Shown piece after piece: positions 18,632 through 28,588 of a stretch of DNA of 64,000 nt. Every line of letters begins with the position of its first letter. Position 1 is the stretch's first letter. Both the position numbers and the translations under genes were made by a program. Location: the NCBI GenBank assembly GCA_905221605.1, contig CAJNDS010000924.1:1-64000 (forward strand). Direction: 5' to 3'. This stretch comes from Symbiodinium natans (Eukaryota; Sar; Dinophyceae; Suessiales; Symbiodiniaceae). The notes under the pieces are model-generated. The model made no database searches, was not told the DNA's origin, and saw only the letters and a list, made by a program, of their open reading frames with translations.

Positions 18632-18813
18632 GTAAATCTTTCAGCTTCAGCCCCTCCGTTCGGCTTTGCTGCTTATGCAGAACTCGCAGTTGCAAATATT
18701 CCGATGCCCATCGGACCACCAGCCCTAAACCCTAAACCCTTAACCCTAAACTCGAAACCCGAAACCCTAAACCCGAAACCCTAAACCCCAAAACCCCCCT
18801 TCCCCTTGCAGAG

Positions 18814-18905
18814 GATCGTTGAGGCGCCCCCTCTTTTGCCGAAGCCAGACATGCCCCGTAGCTTCATGTGTCACGTCATGGCCTGGGAGGCCACATGGGA
18901 AGTTC
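18814..18905 (+). CDS. Exon, unknown protein, in phase with 18546-18631
   Basis: CTTGCAGAG| ... GAAGTTC|GTAGGG. Reads IVEAPPLLPKPDMPRSFMCH, then VMAWEATWEV. The join to the previous exon (W codon TG|G) keeps the frame, and the 182-nt intron between them is mostly CCCTAAA repeats. The donor is followed at once by TTTAGG repeats. Confidence 0.7.
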
Positions 18906-19050
18906 GTAGGGTTTAGGTTTAGGGGTTTAGGGGTTTGGGGGTTTAGAAGTTTAGGGGTTTAGGAGTTTAGGGGTTTAGGGGTTTAGGGGTTTAGGGTTTA
19001 GGGGTTTCGGGTTTAGGTTTTAGGGTTTAGGGGTTTAGGGTTTGGGGTTC
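18906..19050. repeat. TTTAGGGG/TTTAGGG tract inside an intron
   Basis: About 18 units, mostly 8-mers TTTAGGGG, starting six bases after the exon donor. Confidence 0.85.
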
Positions 19051-19101
19051 AGGGTCACACCTTCCTTGAGCCCTTGAAGCCGAGTGTTCGGAAGAGCTCA
19101 G

Positions 19102-19165
19102 GCCGTGCTCAACATGATGGGCGTCCTCCAGTTCGAAAGCTTGTTCAAGCCCTGGCTGAGTGCAG
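19102..19165 (+). CDS. Exon, unknown protein
   Basis: AGAGCTCAG| opens AVLNMMGVLQFESLFKPWLS with strong bias; the donor is probably GCAGG|GCTTCC. Probably continues the gene at 18.5-18.9 kb. Confidence 0.6.
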
Positions 19166-19196
19166 GGCTTCCGGGTCTAGGTCTTTCTTCCCGGGT

Positions 19197-19277
19197 TTTT
19201 AGGGTTTAGGGTTTAGGGTTTAGGGTTTAGGGTTTAGGGTTTAGGGTTTAGGGTTTAGGGTTTAGGGTTTAGGGTTT
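19197..19277. repeat. Near-perfect (TTTAGGG)n, about 11 units
   Basis: Uninterrupted heptamers between exons at 19.1 and 19.4 kb. Confidence 0.95.
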
Positions 19278-19387
19278 ACTATCTCGGGAGCCTTGATTCG
19301 TTCGGGAGGTCCTCCCAATACTCAAATGTAGGCTTTTGAGAATGCTATCGATTCTGGCGACTGATGTCCTCTTCTTCGGATCACCAG

Positions 19388-19405
19388 GTCTTTACGCTCA
19401 ACCCG
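19388..19405 (+). CDS. Possible 18-bp micro-exon
   Basis: GATCACCAG| GTC TTT ACG CTC AAC CCG |GTAAGAG: six codons (VFTLNP) between a good acceptor and a canonical donor. It would fit between exons 19102 and 19635. Confidence 0.4.
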
Positions 19406-19464
19406 GTAAGAGTTCCTGGTTTACCCGATCTGGTGGGTCTTCGAACAGGGTTGTTAGAAGCAGG

Positions 19465-19545
19465 GTTATAAGCAGGCTACCTCTAACCTTGTGAAGGGTT
19501 TTTTCTAACCCTACGTTTAACACTTCCCATGAACCTCCAAATAAA
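19465..19545. mobile_element. Family-3 element, right half
   Basis: AGGGTTATAAGCAGGCTACC ... CTTCCCATGAACCTCCAAAT matches the centre and right terminal repeat of family 3; the left terminus is lost. Confidence 0.5.
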
Positions 19546-19634
19546 CCTGCAGCTACCGGCGCGTTCTGCACATTGCATCTGTCCGGGCTGATTTGACTGC
19601 ACCCGTGCTTTGAAAAAAACAACTCGTCTTTGAG

Positions 19635-19689
19635 GACATCTGGAGATTCTTCAAGTTCCGTGCCACTACGCCCGAGAACCCCAGCCGAA
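19635..19689 (+). CDS. Exon, unknown protein
   Basis: CTTTGAG| ... CGAA|GTAAGTTCC. Reads DIWRFFKFRATTPENPSR. The donor is a perfect GTAAGT. Well-biased codons. Same strand as and close to 19102-19405. Confidence 0.6.
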
Positions 19690-20153
19690 GTAAGTTCCAA
19701 GCCCTACAGAAAGCACGAGCCCAAAGCCATGTCGGGTGTTGGAAGCACAGAAAAAAGGGCTTCAGGGTTGCAAAGATTCTCTCGACCTCGCATTGTTGCC
19801 AAGAATCCCAGCGTCAGCAATCTCTTGCGCGGAGGTACATTCATAAAGCCATACAGTTGGAGATTGTGCTTTTGACGATCAGGCCATGGTGCGGAATCAT
19901 GCCGGGATGGCGTTTTTGGCTGATAGAGGGCTTTAGGGGCGTTCGCCATTGTATGATCATGATTTCAGTGAGGAGGATGCATGCTCGTTGTTCACTGTTG
20001 CTTGGTTTCAGCTTTTCTTTCTGTGGTCGACGTGCATGTCAGCACATCTTGATCCTGCCAGTGTCTCTGCGTTCTTCATCCAGAAGACATTTTCGCCGCC
20101 CAGAGTGTGCCCGGGCGAGGACAGATCTTGCAGCTGAGGCTGAAGCCTAGTTG

Positions 20154-20253
20154 AATAGTGGATATAGTGGAAGATGACATGCTGCCCGCAGAAACAACCA
20201 TGTTCGACGTTCTTAAGGGAGAGTTGGAGGTAGAGGGTCTTCTTGTCAACTGA
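20154..20253 (+). CDS. Possible terminal exon
   Basis: Open from about 20154 and reading VEDDMLPAETTMFDVLKGEL, then EVEGLLVN and TGA. Acidic; moderate third-position G/C. Could end the 18.5-19.7 kb gene. Confidence 0.4.
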
Positions 20254-20259
20254 AAGCCG

Positions 20260-22230
20260 CCTGAGTAAGATCAGGAGCCAAAACGGGCCGACTGCCGGCC
20301 AGGGCCCCCAGCCCCCTTGCAGAGACGGGTTTAGGGTTTAGGGTTTAGGATGTAGGGTTTAGGGTTTAGGGTTTAGGGTAAGGTTCCCGCTGGGATTGCG
20401 CGCCCCGATTCAGGGCTGCGATTCCAGGGTTTGAGGCTTCAGGCTTCAGGGTTTGGGTCTCTTAGGGTATTTCAGGCACACTGGGCAGCCTGCGTGTTCT
20501 GGAGCGTCCCATAGATCATGCAGATCGCATACACTGAATCTTAGCTATCAGCACAGATGTTGAGCAACACACAGTACTTTTTTGTCTCATACAACTGACC
20601 AAGTTCCTCTTGACACCACAGTAGTAGTGTGGCCCGAAAAGTAGCGTCATCATCACCATCATCATGATCACCACCATTGCGGTTTTCTGGCATCAAGATA
20701 TCCATTCCATCTCTACAAGCCCTTGAGCCGGACGTGTCGTAGGGTTTAGGGTTTAGGGTTTAGGGTTTAGGGTTTAGGGTTCCAAGCCACCTTTTTTTGG
20801 GCGTAGCATCTTCACTGCCGCTTGAGGTACAAGGTCTTCACTGTCTGCCACAGGGTTATCGGAGAACCTCGGTTGCGATTCAACCTAGAAAGTCTCGCGT
20901 TGTTGTTCTAGGCTTTGGGTATCATTGAAGTCAGCATAGCAGTAGGTAAGACCTTCAATCAGAGGAGATAGCACCATTAGAGCATGGTTTCTGTAAGGCC
21001 GTGAGGAACCTCGTCCGAGCCATAGTCAAGGCTCCCCAAAATTGGGATCGGAATCATCACTTGGTTCATTTGGTTCCCAAGCTTTCTTCCCCAACAAGTG
21101 CGTGGAGTCAAACCCTAAACCCTAAACCCTATAGCCCTAAAACCCTAAACCCTAAACCCCAGCGTAGAGTACCGTTTGGTTGCTGTCCGCACGACGTGCC
21201 TGGAGCCATCGACATGGCTCTTTCGGGGGCTTGTGGTACCCGGAGAGCCCAATATCCCTTAATTGCGGGGTTTAGGGTTTAGGGTTTAGGGTTTAGGGTT
21301 TAGGGTTTAGGGTTTAGGGTTTAGGGTTTAGGGTTTAGGGTTTAGGGTTTAGGGTTTAGGGTCAAATCATATGAAGGATTCCTATATGATTTTACGGTCT
21401 ATTCCTTTTTTGCAAGAGATATTGGGCTCTTTGGGTACGAAATTGAACATACCGTTGCATCTTCCGACGTGACAGATCGCACTTTTTGCCCACGTCCCAC
21501 ATGCTCGTAGGTCTTCAATCGCCCGAAGTCGCGAAACCACGGCAGGGACGTCCTTAGCTGGCGATGAGGGGGATTCGTGCTCCCGCCTCGCTCCTGAAAG
21601 GGTTTAGGGCCAGGGTTCAGGGTTTAGGGTAGTATGGCCGCTTTGGGACTCTTTTGGGTATCAAGATCTCCCACCGCAGTCTCGCGCACGCTCCTCGCGA
21701 CGCCTCATACATGGCTCAGAACCCTGGGGGCCAAATGAATCCTAAAAGGGTTTATGGTTCATATCCTTCATGGGGATGATAGTAGGATAGGGTATATGAA
21801 ACCAAATCTTAGGGTTCATTTCATCCCCATGGCACCCATTCTCCTGTTTACCCAAAACCCTAAAACCTGAACCCTACACCCTATTTTTGGGGTCCAAATC
21901 CCGCTCCCGCCTTGGTCACGTGCGCATGCTCCTCGTGGACGAAATGAACCCTGAGTTTGGGGTCATTTTCCCTATAAACCCTAAACCCCAAACCCTAAGC
22001 CCTAAACCCTACAAGACTGCTATGCGACCAAAATCCCGATCTAAGGTATATGAACCATAAATCCTTTTAGGCTTCCGTTGGCCCTAAACCCTAAACCCTA
22101 AACCCTAAACCCTAAACCCTAAACCCTCGGGATGTCGCTTTTGGCCCTCGGATCGCGTTCCCGTGCGTGAAGCTTGCGGGGTGCTGTCGTCGTGGTCTGA
22201 CGCTATCGGGTTCTGTGCTGGCACGCTTAC
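20260..22230. other. Mostly non-coding stretch with telomere-like arrays
   Basis: It contains TTTAGGG arrays (20328-20379, 20741-20782, 21269-21362) and CCCTAAA arrays (21112-21160, 22079-22127). ATATGAACC/GGTTCATAT modules near 21750-21830 and 22050 form an imperfect inverted pair. Open pieces at 21001-21110, 21170-21268 and 21411-21506 have weak codon bias and more than one open frame, so I leave them uncalled. Confidence 0.5.
21269..21362. repeat. Perfect (TTTAGGG)n, about 13 units
   Basis: Thirteen uninterrupted heptamers. Confidence 0.97.
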
Positions 22231-22234
22231 AGGA

Positions 22235-22253
22235 TAAGCGTGGGTCTGACGGC
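22235..22253 (+). CDS. Possible micro-exon before |GCCCTAAACC
   Basis: GCTTACAG| GATAAGCGTGGGTCTGACG |GCCCTAAACC. As at 15147, the telomere-like tract starts with the GC of a possible GC-type donor. Confidence 0.3.
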
Positions 22254-22319
22254 CCTAAACCCTAAACCCTACACCCTAAACCCTAAACCCCAAACCCTAA
22301 ACCCTAAACCCCTCTTGAG

Positions 22320-22401
22320 AGCTGGTCACGTAGACTGGTGCAAGGCGGTCAACCGCTTGGCAAGCTTAATGGCAATCTTTGGCATTGTGGCCGGTGCCTA
22401 A
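22320..22401 (+). CDS. Terminal exon with C-terminal hydrophobic segment
   Basis: CCTCTTGAG| ... reads AGHVDWCKAVNRLASLMAIF, then GIVAGA and TAA. Good codon bias. The last 14 residues (LASLMAIFGIVAGA) look like a membrane segment or GPI-type tail. Preceded at once by a CCCTAAA tract. Confidence 0.6.
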
Positions 22402-22635
22402 GTTACCCATCTGGTGGCTGAAGGGATTGTTGCAAGGACCCTAAACCCTAAACCCCAACCCTAAACCTTGAACCCTGAACCCTAAACCCTAAACCCTAAA
22501 CCCTAAACCCTAAACCCTAAACCCTAAACCCTAAACTTAAACCCTAAACCTTGTGTCTGCTCTGAACCTTAGCTTGCAACGACGATTTGCAGCAACCAGT
22601 CCTTATGGAAAGCAGGTTGACTTGGCAGTGTTCTA

Positions 22636-22745
22636 GGACCGGGAGTAGGCCCTTGTTCCCCTTTCTTTTAGGGTTCAGGGTCCCTAATAATCCCCTTAAG
22701 ACCAAAAAGGGTACCCGTTTTGATTCCTAGGTTACTCCTGGGTCC
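22636..22745. mobile_element. Family-9 element
   Basis: TAGGACCGGGAGTAGGCCCT ... ATTCCTAGGTTACTCCTGGG, matching copies near 7408 and 28882. Confidence 0.65.
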
Positions 22746-22749
22746 ACTT

Positions 22750-23225
22750 TTGATCGTGAGTCGAGGTAGTGGGAGCGACCTATGCGCTTGCCTCAGATAT
22801 CAGAGCTGACTCTGCGCTGACTGCGTTGTGAAAAAGTGTTCCTCTGACATTAACGGCAGTATACCGGCAGTTGCTTCAGCAACGCCGCCAGCACTAGCGC
22901 AGTGTCAACATTTCGCGCCTGCAAGTTGCTATCTCCCGCAGTTACTACGCCAGCACGGAGTACCCAACAAAGAGACTTGTCGCAAAGGAGGTTCCGAAAG
23001 GCAGGCATTTCAAGACCCTGTATTGTCGCAGGACTACGGCAGTAGACTGCCAGCGCCAGCGCCCTTTCCCTGTTCGACCGTCGTAGTTTCCTTTTTCGAA
23101 GTTTGATATTTGTGCAATGGTTCGACCTCGGGTCAACACAAGCAAGGCGTCGCCAGTGAGAGGTTGCAGCCAATGATGCGGATGACCCGCGACCAGGAAG
23201 CTGCCAAATTTCACGCTAGAACCTT
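22750..23225. other. Ambiguous open frames on both strands
   Basis: A 92-codon plus frame (22828-23106) and a 107-codon minus frame (23173-22850) overlap; neither has splice support or a recognisable motif. The minus frame ends and begins with similar VYCR segments because of a local repeat (GGCAGTA.ACYGGCAG). Left uncalled. Confidence 0.4.
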
Positions 23226-23335
23226 TGTGGTACTTTACTGTAACTTTACATCTTTAGCCTTTTTGGGCTTATTGGGTTTCTTAATCAGGCAGCTAAAAAA
23301 TTAATTTATAGCTACCCTCCTAAGTGCAGCCAAGG
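23226..23335. mobile_element. Family-10 element followed by TAGCTACCCTCCTAAGTGCAGCC
   Basis: TGTGGTACTTTACTGTAACT ... AATTAATTTATAGCTACCC. The right flank TAGCTACCCTCC.TGAGTGCAGCCAAG also occurs at 17838-17870 without the left half. Confidence 0.6.
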
Positions 23336-23512
23336 AACAATGTCATTCACCCCCCCCCCCCCCCCCCCCCCTTCTTCCGAGCTGCCGGGTTTCCCATGCC
23401 AAACCTGCGTCCGAGATCAACAATCACAAGTGTGGGTTCCAGGTCAAATTCCCCTTCATCAGTTTGGCTCTGATCATGGAACTTTCAACAGCAGGGCCAC
23501 GCAACAGGGACA

Positions 23513-24075
23513 ACCCCAAACCCTAAAACCCTAAAACACCAAAACCCTAAAACCCTAAAACCCTAAAGCCCTAAACCCCAAAACGCCAAAACCCTAAAAC
23601 CCCAAGGCCCCAAAACCCCAAAAACCCAAAACCCCAAAACCCTAAAACCCCAAAACCCCAAAACCCTAAACCCTAAAACCCTAAAACCCTAAACCCTAAA
23701 ACCCGAAAACACCAAAACCCTAAAACCCTAAAACCCTAAAACCCTAAAACCCTAAAACCCTAAAACCCTAAAACCCTAAAACCCTAAAACCCTAAACCCA
23801 AAAACCCTAAAACCCCAAATCCCTAAAACCCTAAAACCCTAAATCCCCAAATCCCTAAACCCTAAAACCCTAAATCCCCAAAACCCTAAAACCCCAAACC
23901 CTAAAACCCCAAAACCCCAAAACCCCAAAACCCTAAAACCCTCAAACCCTCAAACCCTCAAACCCTAAAACCCTAAAACCCTAAAACCCCAAAACCCTAA
24001 CCCTAAAACCCCAGAACCCTAAACCCTAAAACCCTAAAACCCCTAAACAAACACCCTAAAACCCTATAAAACCAA
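23513..24075. repeat. Telomere-variant array (CCCTAAAA)n with CCCCAAAA units, about 560 bp
   Basis: About 70 octamers, mostly CCCTAAAA (reverse TTTTAGGG, the Chlamydomonas-type unit) mixed with CCCCAAAA, CCCTCAAA and 7-mers. It is the only long array of this length class, so it was probably built by local expansion rather than by the process that made the heptamer tracts. Confidence 0.95.
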
Positions 24076-24086
24076 AAGCAAGTCGG

Positions 24087-24185
24087 ATCGTTCCATGCCT
24101 CGGAAGCGCAGCTTGCGAGGTCGAGAGGCTCAACTTTGACGTGAAAGGTTGGCGCCTGGTCACGAATCTGGGGGATTGTTCACTT
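24087..24185 (+). CDS. Probable exon before a family-3 element
   Basis: Best frame reads CLGSAACEVERLNFDVKGWR, then LVTNLGDCSLCR, with good bias; the other frames contain stops. It ends TTTGCAG|GTTCAT at the left end of a family-3 element. Confidence 0.5.
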
Positions 24186-24286
24186 TGCAGGTTCATAGTG
24201 GGTAGTCATAAGTAGGGCCATGAATACCCCAAGTAAGGCTACTGTTACAACTTTTGTTATCCTACTGGCTACCTCCAAGCAGGGTT
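24186..24286. mobile_element. Family-3 element filling the gap between two exons
   Basis: GGTTCATAGTGGGTAGTCAT AAGTAGGG ... GGCTACCTCCAAGCAG. GT at its left and AG at its right edge give a possible 101-nt intron between exons 24087-24185 and 24287-24340. Confidence 0.7.
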
Positions 24287-24340
24287 GAAGGAGTTCAGGA
24301 GGTTCATCTTGCGTGGCTTCAGTCTGCTAGACCCAGGTAT
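24287..24340 (+). CDS. Probable exon
   Basis: CCAAGCAG| ... GACCCAG|GTATAGG. The best-biased frame is LKEFRRFILRGFSLLDP; the frame that joins directly to 24087-24185 (VEGVQEVHLAWLQSARPR) is also open. Donor GTATAG leads straight into a TTTAGGG tract. Confidence 0.5.
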
Positions 24341-24443
24341 AGGGTTTAGGGTTTAGGGTTTAGGGTTTAGGGCTTAGGGGCCCTGATTTGCTTTTTGATC
24401 AAGGCACCTTTAAGGTTTTTTCACTGTTTTTTTTTTTTGGGCG

Positions 24444-24476
<33 letters not shown>

Positions 24477-24539
24477 ACTTAAGTTATGGTCTGAACCGTC
24501 ACCACGACCCTAAGCCCTAAACCTCCAAACCCTAAACCC

Positions 24540-25000
24540 TAAAAAACCCTCAACTCTTGAAAGAACAAAGGGTTTTTTCCTACACCAAACGCGCGCATTT
24601 CAATAAACCGCCACGCAAGGAACCAACGTCGAAACAACATGCACCTCGACAAACCCTGCAAGCCGAAAAACGTGCACCCCAACAGGCCCTAAGACAAGGA
24701 AACAGAAAGGGCAAGAATGTTTGCGCATAAACCTCGAAAAACATTGACCAAAAACATATACGTATATATATATATACACATATAGACTCATATATAAGAA
24801 GAACTTCAAACAACAGCTTCTGGCCTACACGAACGCGCGTTTCAATGAAAAAGCACGCACGGAAACGACAACGCCAGCGCAACATTAAAAGGGCAAGATA
24901 CAAACAACGCGTGCGCAGAAACCTCGAAAAATCAGCGCTGTTTTCAATAACACACATATATGAATTCATAATCTTCACTTTTAGAAGCAGCGTTTTCCCT
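24540..25000. other. A-rich stretch with direct repeats, minus-strand open frame not called
   Basis: ACGCGCGTTTCAATGAAAAA and ACGCGCGCATTTCAATAAAC, CATGCACCTCGAC/CGTGCACCCCAAC and ACCTCGAAAAA recur, so this is a degenerate 250-bp duplication around an AT-rich core (TATACGTATATATATATACA). The 132-codon minus frame follows from it (Cys/Phe-rich) and has no motif. Confidence 0.5.
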
Positions 25001-25215
25001 GCATTTTAGCGGCGGCGGGCTGTTTTTGGAAGGTTTAGGTTCCCTTACAAGCCCCTTGGAACCGAAAAGGCCACCCTATTTTTTCCTAGGTTACGCTTGG
25101 GTCGCTTGGGCCTACGCTAAAGTTTGGAGTTCGGGCTTTCCATTGTAGGGCTTATTGTGAAAGGTTTCGGTTTGTAGGGTTTGGTAGGTTTGAGGCTTAT
25201 AGGGCTTCGGGGCAG

Positions 25216-25318
25216 AACCTGCCCGCTGCACCCATGCATTTGGAGATCGTGTTTAGCAATCCCTTCGCAAGGAGCTTGCGAAGATGTTTATTCGGGATTT
25301 CTTGCGTGAAGCTCATGC
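25216..25318 (+). CDS. Probable exon
   Basis: CGGGGCAG| opens NLPAAPMHLEIVFSNPFARS, then LRRCLFGISCVK. Good bias in the first 21 codons. The beta-strand-like HLEIVFSNP segment is suggestive of a folded domain, but I cannot name one. Confidence 0.5.
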
Positions 25319-25612
25319 AAGCCCGATCCCCCCTTCCCTCTAGCAGACTCTAGCAAGACACCCGAAGAAAGACTCCCGAGCGTGCTTTTGTGAACTGTGT
25401 TTGCAACCACCCTACAAACCCTAAACAGGTTTCAGAAGATTTGATAACTTCTTCCCCACGCTGATAGCATGCCACGAACCTTAGACTCTTCAGAGTCTAC
25501 TCTTGCGGCAGATTCAGAACCTCAAACACCTCAAACCTTCAACCAAACCCAAAGGACTCCTCTTCGCTTGGGGCTGTGTGCCCGCAGGGGCCCCAGGGCG
25601 CAAATGCAGGAT

Positions 25613-25753
25613 TACAGGTACCGCAAATAAGGCTATAACCAGTTATAGCTATCGTCACCCGACTTGTAACCCCGCTTGCTGCTAAAACCCTAAACCCTAA
25701 TCCCTAAACCCTAAACCCTAAACCCTAACCCCTAGCCATGAGCCTCCAAGTAG
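25613..25753. mobile_element. Family-3 element with internal CCCTAAA tract
   Basis: AAGGCTATAACCAGTTATAG ... GCCATGAGCCTCCAAGTAG around CCCTAAA repeats at 25685-25733. Ends with AG at the next exon. Confidence 0.6.
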
Positions 25754-25793
25754 AGCATGGAGGCCCGCACGAGCTGATCGCGCGGGCAATCCA
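25754..25793 (+). CDS. Probable exon after a family-3 element
   Basis: CTCCAAGTAG| leads into HGGPHELIARAIQ with strong third-position G/C, ending ATCCAA|GTTTAG. Short; product unknown. Confidence 0.5.
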
Positions 25794-26569
25794 AGTTTAG
25801 AGCCTTCCTTACCCTATTGTTGAACTTGAAACTTTTAGGGCTTAGGGTTTAGGGTTTAGGGTGTCCTTATTTTAGTAGGACAAAATACAGTTTAACCTTT
25901 TTTTCCCCGTTGGTTATGGCGAAGTATGGAGGTGAGGGTTCGAGATCCAAGTCCTCAATGTTTTCTCCAAAGGGTCCATGTACCGACATGGTATATAGTT
26001 GGGGCTTAAAGAGGTTCCTGTACAGCGGATTAGAGTTTAGGGTTTAGGGTTTAGGCTTTAGGGTTTGTAGGGCCCAAGTATGTACCATATGGGTACATGG
26101 ACCCTGAGGGTTCGGTACCTCGTATATCAGGCACCCGTGCTGTGTTATCACGCGCGGAAAGCCTTGGGGTTTTCAAGACAAGGGTCACAACCACAGTCTA
26201 CAATTCGCCAAGAAACTGAAGCTCAGGAGAATCCCTGCTATCGGCGTGGCTTCTGGGGCCCAGGGTCTAGGTGATGCGAATTGACGCCCCTCCGCATCTT
26301 GTGCCCTTAACCCTGAACCCTTAACCCTTAACCGACCCATGTAGCCTCGAATCCTATGAAGGCCACGTACAAGCTCACCCAACCCTAGGACCTTTGCAGC
26401 CCGCATGCCTTCTGAAACTTAATAACCAACTCTCCTTGCAGCCTCTAGGGTTTAGGGCTCGAATTAGGGCTTAGGGTTTAGTGTTTGGGGTTTAGGGTTT
26501 AGGGTTTAGGGTATAATTGTTTTATGAAAGTCCCTTGAAGTCTCACCCCATGCAACAGCGCTCAGGGAA

Positions 26570-26646
26570 TAGTTATATCCCCCTAGAATGTACCCTTTAA
26601 GGGATGGGGTACTTCATTCCCTCATTCCCTTACTTACCAACAGTAA
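26570..26646. mobile_element. Family-5 element, right half
   Basis: TAAGGGATGGGGTACTTCAT TCCCTCATTCCCTTACTTACCAACAG is the family-5 right terminus with its branch-point-like CTTAC and AG. The flanking target GCGCTCAGGG recurs just before (26559) and just after (26661) it. Confidence 0.65.
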
Positions 26647-26671
26647 GCCATGCAAGACAGCGCTCAGGGTA

Positions 26672-27004
26672 TAGTTTGTTCCCCCTTATACTAGCAGTCC
26701 TTACTAGGGATTATACTAGGGGGTACTATAAACCCTAAGAAGGAGCTGCTACCCTAAACCCTAAACCCTAAACCCTAAACCCTAAACCCTAAACCCTAAA
26801 CCCTAAACCCTAAACCCTAAACCCTAAACCCTAAACCCTAAACCCATAAACCCTAAACCCTAAACCCTAAACCCTAAACCCTAAACCCTAAACCCTAAAC
26901 CCTAAACCCTAAACCCTAAACCCTAAACCCTAAACCCTAAACCCTAACCCCTAAACCCTAAACCCTAAACCCTAAAACCTAAACCCTAAGGGGCAACATC
27001 CCAA
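26672..27004. mobile_element. Family-2 element carrying a 240-bp CCCTAAA array, 10-bp direct repeats
   Basis: Left part GTTTGTTCCCCCTTATACTA GCAGTCCTTACTAGGGATT, right end AGGGGCAACATCCCA. Identical GCTCAGGGTA flanks both sides (26662-26671 and 27005-27014). Between them sits the longest telomere-like array of the window, in the same central position as the smaller array in the copy at 3624-3773. Confidence 0.8.
26751..26993. repeat. (CCCTAAA)n, about 34 units, nearly perfect
   Basis: Only a handful of changes (one CCCATAA, one CCCCTAA, one AAACCTA). Its purity compared with the surrounding element suggests recent addition or homogenisation. Confidence 0.97.
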
Positions 27005-27010
27005 GCTCAG

Positions 27011-27103
27011 GGTACAGCTGCGGCAACGGAACGATCCCCGGCAACGAGTTTGCCCTCAACAAGTGCGATCCTTTCGAGCACTCCACGCCGCCTCGACTTG
27101 CAT
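27011..27103 (+). CDS. Exon, unknown protein
   Basis: CCAAGCTCAG| ... CTTGCAT|GTTTGAG. Reads YSCGNGTIPGNEFALNKCDP, then FEHSTPPRLA, with very strong codon bias; two Cys 14 residues apart. The acceptor AG lies in the 10-bp repeat that flanks the family-2 element. Confidence 0.7.
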
Positions 27104-27203
27104 GTTTGAGCATGCTTCCTGGGCCCTTCGGGTGTAGGGTTTAGGGTTTACGGTTTAGGGTTTAGGGTTTAGGGTTTGAGCATGCCCCCTGGGCCCTTCG
27201 GGT
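27104..27203. repeat. Telomere-like tract flanked by about 30-bp direct repeats
   Basis: GTTTGAGCATGCTTCCTGGG CCCTTCGGGT (27104-27133) recurs as GTTTGAGCATGCCCCCTGGG CCCTTCGGGT (27174-27203) with about 40 bp of TTTAGGG repeats between. This is the same architecture as 9829-10016 but with telomeric repeats as the insert. Confidence 0.8.
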
Positions 27204-28527
27204 TTAGGGTTTAGGGCTTTATGGGGTTTAGGGTTTGGGGTTTAGGGTTTAGGGTTTCGGGTTTAGGGTTTAGGTGTTAGGGTTTAGGGCTTCGGGTGTA
27301 GGGTTTAGGGCTTTACGGGGTTTGGGGTTTGGGGTTTAGGGTTTCCCGGTCCTCTTGCAAGATGTGGTTGAGGCTTGCGGGGTTTATTGGGCTCAATGTT
27401 GGTTAGGGGCAGGTTTCCTTGTGGAGTGGGTGATGGTGAGGGTGAGGGTGAGGGTGGAGGGGTGGGGGTGGTGGGGGGCGGGGTCGGTGGGGAGTGTGCA
27501 TAGCAATGAATGCAACTTTGCAAAAGCGCCAGGTGGTACACACAGGAAAAGTTCCGAACTGAGTACCATTGCAATCCTGACGGTCCGCACCTCAAGTGTT
27601 CGAAATCAGGGCGTTTATGTTCAGTGGCTCAGGGGTTGTGCGGGCCAACCCTAAACCCTAAACCCTAAACCCTAAACCCTAAACCCTAAACCCTGAACCC
27701 TGAACCCTGAACCCTGAACCCTAAACCCGAACCCCAAACTTCGCATGTTGGGAGGGTCTGCCGGGCTCGTAACGAGACAGTCCGAGGTAGTAACTACGAA
27801 GCAGCCGACATTGGGCCGTTTAGGGTTTAGGGTTTAGGGTTTAGGGTCTGGGGTTTGCGAAGCTGTGTGCGATCTGTTTTGAGGACGACTCCACTCCATG
27901 TACCAGACAGCTCCATTTGCATTGTATAAGGCACCTTCCGTCTGGAACTGCCTGGCTTCACAATGCTCGGCGCCAAGAGTCGTTGCGACTGATTCGGGTG
28001 GCTGTGGCCTCTACGAAGGTTGGAAGTTAGGAAGTAAGAAGCACACCCTCTCATGGTACTTGAGCTGGTCTGCTTTGCCCACGCTTCTTGTTGTGCTCTA
28101 TAGTCCCTAAGCCCTAAACCCTAAACCCTAAAACCCTAGACCCTAGACCCTAAACCCTAAACCCTAAACCCTAAACCCTAAACCTTAAACCCTAAACCGT
28201 GCCGGCTGATCTTAGGGGAGTTTGCGACACGGCGCCAGTGCCAAGGATTCGAGGCGATGTCTATGTCAAGTTGCAGCCCCAGGGAGCCGCAGTTAAAGGT
28301 TTAGCATTGCGGGTTCGGATTAGGGCGCTGAGGGTTGCAATCCTTGGGGCCAGGATTTGCAGGGCTTCTACTGATTATACTGCACAGTATGTTTAAGACC
28401 TAGGTCCATGCATGAGTGCCGAAGTCGTTTGCAAATACTGGGGGCCCCCTACAAACAGGACGTGATGCCCTTCAAGCCCTAACAAAATGCCCAAGCCGCC
28501 AACTGCGGATTTTCCAGCTCCCCGCAG

Positions 28528-28588
28528 GCTGCCGAAATTGTGGGTCTCCGGTCTTGAGCTTTAAAATATTTACACCGAGACACCACCA
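28528..28588 (+). CDS. Possible exon with CxxC motif
   Basis: TCCCCGCAG| ... CACCACCA|GTGAGTGG gives CRNCGSPVLSFKIFTPRHH. The canonical GTGAGT donor and the CRNC pair (zinc-ribbon-like) support it; codon bias is only moderate. Confidence 0.4.

Noticed and set aside
22850-23173. 107-codon minus-strand open frame
   Set aside because: Overlaps an equally long plus frame; neither has splice context or motif.
23513-24075. CRISPR array
   Set aside because: Units are 7-8 bases without spacers; no cas-like genes; eukaryotic context.
26751-26993. A real chromosome end
   Set aside because: Array is internal, flanked by element halves and 10-bp direct repeats, and tracts occur in both orientations along the window.
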